From an uncultured Eubacterium sp. (GTDB taxonomy: Bacteria; Bacillota; Clostridia; Lachnospirales; Lachnospiraceae): a stretch of DNA of 9,251 nucleotides. Position numbers and translations under genes: made by a program. Positions 6,398-9,251 of the stretch are shown here, piece after piece. Positions within the stretch are counted from its first letter, which is position 1. Each line of letters starts with the position of its first letter. Location of the stretch: positions 1 through 9,251 of the forward strand of contig CAJTVR010000138.1 in NCBI GenBank assembly GCA_910580075.1, given 5' to 3'. Under the pieces are notes generated by a model. That model saw nothing but the letters and a program-made list of their open reading frames with translations, searched no databases and had not been told where the DNA came from.

Positions 6398-6530
6398 TCC
6401 AGAACCAGGATGCTTTTCTTCTAAATGAACTGGCACTTTTTCTGCTGCTATACCTCTCCAGACCGGGATGCTTTCCTTCTGAATGAACCGGCACTTCTGC
6501 TGCTATACCTCTCCAGGACCGGAATGCTAT
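6398..6530. repeat. Degenerate 55-59-bp tandem repeat array, 2.3 copies
   Basis: On the plus strand three successive copies begin TCCAGAACCAGGATGC (6398), TCCAGACCGGGATGC (6457) and TCCAGGACCGGAATGC (6512). The first is 59 bp and the second 55 bp, differing mainly by a 3-base and a 1-base indel. Both contain AATGAAC-GGCAC and end in TGCTGCTATACCTC. The third is cut off after about 19 bases, at the stop codon of the DUF975 gene (6527-6529). The array fills most of the 171-bp spacer before the YcxB-like gene. It is not a CRISPR array: there is no constant repeat plus unique spacer structure. Confidence 0.85.
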
Positions 6531-7279
6531 AAGCCTGTCTGTACATCTTTGTCATTAAGGCACTCTGTTTCAAGCCGTCCTGTTAAATCCAGATAAAAGT
6601 TTGCCATCGTCTGCCTGATATAAGGACTGATCCACAAACTTCCTATTCCGGCCGAAAGAAATCCCAGAACCTGCCATCCGGCAAAACTCAGCTGCAGAAT
6701 AAAAAACCGCAGCTTATTCCCCTTCATCAGCCTGCAGGATGTCCGAAAGCCATCTATGACCGACATATCCGGATGATCGATATACAGCGGAAAAACCAGG
6801 CCAAACATATAGACCAGGTAAATCTCTGCCGATACAGCCGCTGCCGATACAAGCGCTGCCAGTACATATCCTGCAGCGGACCTGATACCAATCAGAAAAT
6901 ATATACATACCGCCCCCGCTGCTGCCGGAATCAGCAGAATCCCATAAAACAGCAGCACAGCCAGTATAAACCTGTCCGGACGGCTTCGAAATGTCCAGAA
7001 CAGATCCAGATACGTATACGGCTGGTTTTGCGCCCGCAGCAGATGCATCCTGATCAGACCAGCCTTCAGCAGCTGTTCCAGTACATTAATAATAACCGCG
7101 GCTGTCAGAAACGTAACCAATACGGCATCCAGCCTTACCCTGACCCCTGCTGAAAACGGTGTCAGCAGCAGCATGGGCAAAAATGCCGTCAGCAGCATCC
7201 CTACAATAAGAATTGTATAATTTCCATTTAAAAATTCGCGGGCGAGTCTCTTCAGCTCGCCCGATGTTCGCTTTTCCAT
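6527..7279 (-). CDS. DUF975 family integral membrane protein
   Basis: A 250-residue protein with roughly five to six membrane segments (about 22-42, 52-75, 104-130, 135-166, 192-217). Family marks are the C-terminal SCRLMKGNKLRFFILQLSF (181-199), followed by W, a glycine-rich GIGSLWISPY (211-220) and TMANFY (224-229), which are characteristic of DUF975 proteins of Firmicutes. Their function is not established. The ATG 7279 start has CAGGAG eight bases upstream. It follows the SprA-like gene by 21 bp, so the two are very probably one transcript. The stop codon abuts the third, partial copy of the tandem repeat. Confidence 0.85.
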   Translation of the reverse strand: MEKRTSGELKRLAREFLNGNYTILIVGMLLTAFLPMLLLTPFSAGVRVRLDAVLVTFLTAAVIINVLEQLLKAGLIRMHLLRAQNQPYTYLDLFWTFRSRPDRFILAVLLFYGILLIPAAAGAVCIYFLIGIRSAAGYVLAALVSAAAVSAEIYLVYMFGLVFPLYIDHPDMSVIDGFRTSCRLMKGNKLRFFILQLSFAGWQVLGFLSAGIGSLWISPYIRQTMANFYLDLTGRLETECLNDKDVQTGL

Positions 7280-7300
7280 AAAAGATACTCCTGCTGCCCG

Positions 7301-7888
7301 TTAAGCCACATAATCGATGTTTGCGCCTGTAAAGCGGATTGCATCCTGTGCCTTTTTATCCTTCTGGTATGGATTCGATTCATTTGGATAGGAAATCGAC
7401 GTATTGGTAGTTCCTCCGGCAACATATGTTGTGCCGCATTCAGGGCAGACTGCGGTATGGAGAGATACACTGCATGATACAACTTCCCCGTTTTTTTCAG
7501 CTGCTTTCTGATATGCATTCGCTACATGCTGCTTCTCATGCGCCATAACCGTCGACGCAGATGCCTGAGGTGCAATATGCCCCGGTGCTTTAAATGATAC
7601 ATCCGCTTCGTTTGATCCATCCTGATATTTACGCTCTTTGCAGGTCTGGCAGTCAGCCGGCGAAGATTTCCGCGCCCCTTTTGCTTTGTGTTCATCGTCA
7701 ATTCCTTTTCCCTGCTCCGCTGCACCAGACGCTGTACCGCGCAAATCTGTCCGTCCCGAAACAGCTGCGGCATCCCGATATCCAGCGCCTGCCGCCGTAC
7801 CAGCCACAGCCTTCGAACCTGCACCCGCTGCTGAGGCGGATGCAAATGTGTATGGATTATAAAATCCCGAAACTCCTCCAATTGTCAT
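7301..7888 (-). CDS. SprA-related putative zinc metalloprotease, HExxH protein
   Basis: A 195-residue protein with no signal peptide. Residues 15-60 are an Ala/Gly-rich, probably disordered stretch. Then come CQTC (Cys80, Cys83) and RKYQDGSNEADVSFKAPGHI (86-105), the HExxH motif in MAHEKQH (His117, Glu118, His121), and CPEC (Cys148, Cys151). The block CxxCxxRKYQDGS-VSF-HI-HExxH is what I know from SprA-related proteins, annotated as putative metalloproteases (PF12118 from memory). The two CxxC pairs may form a zinc knuckle flanking the putative active site. Its substrate is unknown and catalysis unproven. The start has AGGAGG seven bases upstream. It leads the transcript with DUF975, and upstream is a divergent gap shared with DUF2752. 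Confidence 0.8.
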   Translation of the reverse strand: MTIGGVSGFYNPYTFASASAAGAGSKAVAGTAAGAGYRDAAAVSGRTDLRGTASGAAEQGKGIDDEHKAKGARKSSPADCQTCKERKYQDGSNEADVSFKAPGHIAPQASASTVMAHEKQHVANAYQKAAEKNGEVVSCSVSLHTAVCPECGTTYVAGGTTNTSISYPNESNPYQKDKKAQDAIRFTGANIDYVA

Positions 7889-8045
7889 AAAACTACCTCC
7901 TATCCGCCTGAAACGGCGTAAGATTTTTTAACAAAAAACTTTTTACTGCATGCATCTGCCAGCAGACTATAGTATAATAAGAATCATCATGCTACTATGA
8001 ATGCGTATATTATAACACACTATCATCAGGAAAAGATAATAAATC
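7889..8045. promoter_or_regulatory. Divergent AT-rich promoter region
   Basis: This gap must carry promoters for the SprA-like gene (minus) and DUF2752 (plus). On the minus strand TATACT (7977-7972) is a plausible -10 box; on the plus strand the overlapping TATAAT (7973-7978) is another. Neither has a recognisable -35 box at the right distance. A small hairpin, CGCC-loop-GGCG, lies close before the AGGAGG of the SprA-like gene. A further TATATTAT (about 8005-8012) could also serve the plus-strand gene. Confidence 0.45.
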
Positions 8046-8510
8046 ATGAAAAAAAATTATTTAAAAGGCAGTCCAAAATTAAAATTCAGACATCCTGTTA
8101 CTATAGAAGATTACTTCTTCCTTACCGGCTGTATACTGGCAGCTCTCCTGACTGCTGCCGCGGCTGTTTCCGTTTTCATGCCCGGCCTGTGGCAGAATCT
8201 GCAGCTGCCTCCGTGCCTGTTCCATCTGATTACCGGGTATTACTGCCCTGGATGCGGCGGTACAAGGGCAGTCAGAGCTCTTTTAAAAGGACGGCTGCTC
8301 CTGTCTGCATATTATCACCCATTCGTGCCTTATACTGCAGCTTTATATCTGTATTTTATGATTACACAGATCATAGAACGCGTCAGCCGCGGAAAATTTA
8401 CCATCGGCATGCATTACCACAGCCGCTATCTGTGGATCGCTCTCGCAGTTATTACGGGCAGCTTTCTATTGAAAAATATTCTGCACCATTTTTATGGTTT
8501 TGTACTGTAA
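8046..8510 (+). CDS. DUF2752 family membrane protein
   Basis: A 154-residue membrane protein with about three hydrophobic helices (20-45, 94-111, 129-147). The family hallmark is CLFHLITGYYCPGCGGTRA (57-75), containing CPGCGGTR (67-74), followed by LLSAYYHPF (85-93). DUF2752 proteins are small membrane proteins of unknown function; in many genomes they lie beside DUF4190 or CD225-type proteins, as here, but usually in the same direction. The start is ATG 8046: an in-frame stop directly upstream (8040-8042) excludes an earlier start. The ribosome binding site is weak: AGGAAAAG at about 8028, some 10-14 bases away. Its stop codon touches that of the convergent gene. Confidence 0.87.
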   Translation: MKKNYLKGSPKLKFRHPVTIEDYFFLTGCILAALLTAAAAVSVFMPGLWQNLQLPPCLFHLITGYYCPGCGGTRAVRALLKGRLLLSAYYHPFVPYTAALYLYFMITQIIERVSRGKFTIGMHYHSRYLWIALAVITGSFLLKNILHHFYGFVL

Positions 8511-8516
8511 TTACAG
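8505..8516. other. 12-bp palindrome spanning the two convergent stop codons
   Basis: CTGTAATTACAG is perfectly self-complementary. Its centre is the junction of the DUF2752 stop (TAA 8508-8510) and the opposite-strand stop (TAA read from 8513-8511). No T-tract follows on either side, so it is not an obvious bidirectional terminator. The two transcripts probably overlap at their 3' ends. Confidence 0.6.
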
Positions 8517-8852
8517 CGATGAATTACTATAGGTCTGCACCAGGTCCATATATGCTTTCCAAAAAGCTTCAAAACTTCCATACTGCGCAATCAGCATTAC
8601 AAAAGATCCTGCCAGCAGCAGGACTGACATTACAGCCGAAACAGCACTGACGCACAGCGCAGCCTTTGCATTTTTAGACATCGTACGTTCTCCGCCTTTT
8701 GAAAGCAGTGCAAATATAATACCAAGAATCCCGCACAGAAACGCTGAGTAAAAACAGCATACGGTAGAAGCTGCAATGACACTCAGCACAATAGCCGCTG
8801 TTGTCATAGGCAGGGAACGCTTATCCGGCGGCATCTGTCTGTTTGGTTCCAT
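8511..8852 (-). CDS. Small DUF4190-like membrane protein
   Basis: A 113-residue protein with a short polar, proline-containing N-terminus (MEPNRQMPPDKR), a long hydrophobic stretch at 18-51 (probably a helical hairpin) and a third helix at 66-91. The loop SKGGERTMSKNAKAA between them resembles the DUF4190 and CD225-like pattern in which two membrane segments flank a basic KAxxA loop. I give the family as likely, not certain. The ATG 8852 start has AAAGGAGG eleven bases upstream and a good promoter at 8924-8952. It converges on DUF2752. The two families are commonly neighbours, which supports a shared but unknown membrane function. Confidence 0.75.
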   Translation of the reverse strand: MEPNRQMPPDKRSLPMTTAAIVLSVIAASTVCCFYSAFLCGILGIIFALLSKGGERTMSKNAKAALCVSAVSAVMSVLLLAGSFVMLIAQYGSFEAFWKAYMDLVQTYSNSSL

Positions 8853-8878
8853 ATAATTCTGTTCCTCCTTTTATCCCT

Positions 8879-8913
8879 TGCCAGCCTGGCAGTTCATACA
8901 CTGAAATCTGGCA
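8879..8913. promoter_or_regulatory. Candidate operator in the leader of the DUF4190-like gene
   Basis: TGCCAG-C-CTGGCA (8879-8891) is a perfect 6-1-6 palindrome. A third half-site, CTGGCA, is at 8908-8913, exactly 22 bp from the equivalent half at 8886-8891, about two helical turns. The group lies between the predicted transcription start (near 8917) and the ribosome binding site (about 8864-8871). This is where a repressor could block transcription; the RNA hairpin it could form is an alternative. Confidence 0.45.
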
Positions 8914-8923
8914 CGCTCTTTAC

Positions 8924-8952
8924 ATTATATACCAAAAGCTGTGTTTCCTCAA
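8924..8952 (-). promoter_or_regulatory. Sigma-A type promoter of the DUF4190-like gene
   Basis: On the minus strand TTGAGG (8952-8947) as -35 box, a 17-base spacer and a perfect TATAAT (8929-8924) as -10 box. Transcription should start near 8917, giving a leader of about 65 bases before the ATG at 8852. Confidence 0.75.
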
Positions 8953-9026
8953 TCTGTTTCTTTATTTTTGAATATGGAAATCGTTTCCGGTAAGCAGATT
9001 TCGGACAGCATATAAGATATCCGAAC

Positions 9027-9219
9027 GCCAGGCAGAGAAATGTTTTCCTTTTTCTGGCAGACTCATCATTCAGTCTGCCTTGAAGAGATTTTTCCTTTTT
9101 GCAGCAAACACATAAATTCATCCAGTAACAGCCAGGCGGAGAAACTTTTTCCTGGTGTGGGATTGCATGGGGCTAAACGGGGGAGGCTGCCCGGATGCCG
9201 GGCGGAGAAACTTTTTCCT
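9027..9219. repeat. Four degenerate copies of a GGCGGAGAAACTTTTTCCT element
   Basis: On the plus strand copies begin at 9027 (core GGCAGAGAAATGTTTTCCT), 9077 (TTGAAGAGATTTTTCCT), 9131 (GGCGGAGAAACTTTTTCCT) and 9197 (same core, preceded by GCCG instead of GCCA). Copies 1, 2 and 4 are followed by TTTTT or TTTTTCTG. Copies 3 and 4 are identical over 19 bases; copy 2 lacks three bases. Spacing is 50, 54 and 66 bp. A perfect hairpin, GCCCGG-ATG-CCGGGC (9189-9203), overlaps the front of the last copy. An open frame covers copies 2-4 (about 9040-9246) and would encode AEKLFPF-like repeats, but it has no ribosome binding site and I do not call it a gene. The rest of 8953-9251 shows nothing recognisable. 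Confidence 0.75.
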
Positions 9220-9251
9220 TTTTCTGTGACTCCGGAGAACAGTTAGAAATT

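Noticed and set aside
6450..6514. The 10-mer ATACCTCTCC at the tRNA-Ser 5' end (45-54) recurs in both full repeat units (6450-6459 and 6505-6514), suggesting a tRNA-derived repeat or an attachment site.
   Set aside because: The match stops after the acceptor strand. No anticodon arm or T-arm can be folded in the repeat, and there is no integrase or other mobile gene in the window. A ten-base match is too short to support more than coincidence.
6398..6530. CRISPR array in the repeat region.
   Set aside because: The copies are diverged along their whole 55-59-bp length with no constant repeat and unique spacers, and no cas genes are present.
8894..9121. Minus-strand open frame of 75 residues rich in Cys and Lys.
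   Set aside because: It has no ribosome binding site, overlaps the well-formed promoter at 8924-8952, and resembles no protein I know.
9040..9246. Plus-strand open frame encoding a 68-residue protein with AEKLFPF-like repeats.
   Set aside because: It lacks a ribosome binding site, starts inside the first repeat copy, and its composition follows the DNA repeats. It is kept as a repeat region, not a gene.

Overview
The window looks like a chromosomal housekeeping segment of a Gram-positive anaerobe of the class Clostridia, most likely family Lachnospiraceae. This is inferred from the protein sequences, from AGGAGG-type ribosome binding sites, and from lineage-typical hypothetical families (DUF6715-like, DUF975, YcxB-like, DUF2752, an SprA-like protein). 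No 16S or other definitive taxonomic marker is present, so the genus is open. Eleven of the twelve protein genes and one tRNA are on the minus strand; one gene (DUF2752) is on the plus strand.

Layout from right to left, in the direction of minus-strand transcription. At 8853-9251 there is no convincing gene: it holds four degenerate copies of a GC/T-rich repeat and a good promoter with a palindromic leader for a small DUF4190-like membrane protein (8511-8852). That gene meets a plus-strand DUF2752 gene (8046-8510) tail to tail at a 12-bp palindrome. A divergent AT-rich gap (7889-8045) separates DUF2752 from a minus-strand run: an SprA-like putative metalloprotease (7301-7888), a DUF975 membrane protein (6527-7279), a spacer with 55-59-bp degenerate tandem repeats (6398-6530), and a YcxB-like membrane protein (5858-6355). 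The tightly packed tsaE-tsaB-rimI block follows (5822 to 4165), then a small two-CxxC protein (3809-4027), RNase Z (2861-3778), a DUF6715-like protein (2247-2822), tsaD (1089-2120), ispD (282-980), and finally the 5' two thirds of tRNA-Ser(UGA) running off the left edge, with its own near-consensus promoter.

Functionally the core is a translation and tRNA-maturation neighbourhood. TsaE, TsaB and TsaD are three parts of the machinery that makes t6A at position 37 of ANN-decoding tRNAs (TsaC is not in the window). RNase Z trims tRNA 3' ends, RimI acetylates a ribosomal protein, and a tRNA gene lies next door. IspD belongs to the MEP isoprenoid pathway and has no obvious functional link to its neighbours. 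I found no mobile element, CRISPR array or defence system. The least explained material is the two families of intergenic repeats, the SprA-like protein, the small two-CxxC protein, and the short palindromes in the leaders of two genes. Two start codons deserve correction: tsaD very probably starts at a TTG behind an internal AGGAGG, and rimI probably starts at a TTG just after the tsaB stop.
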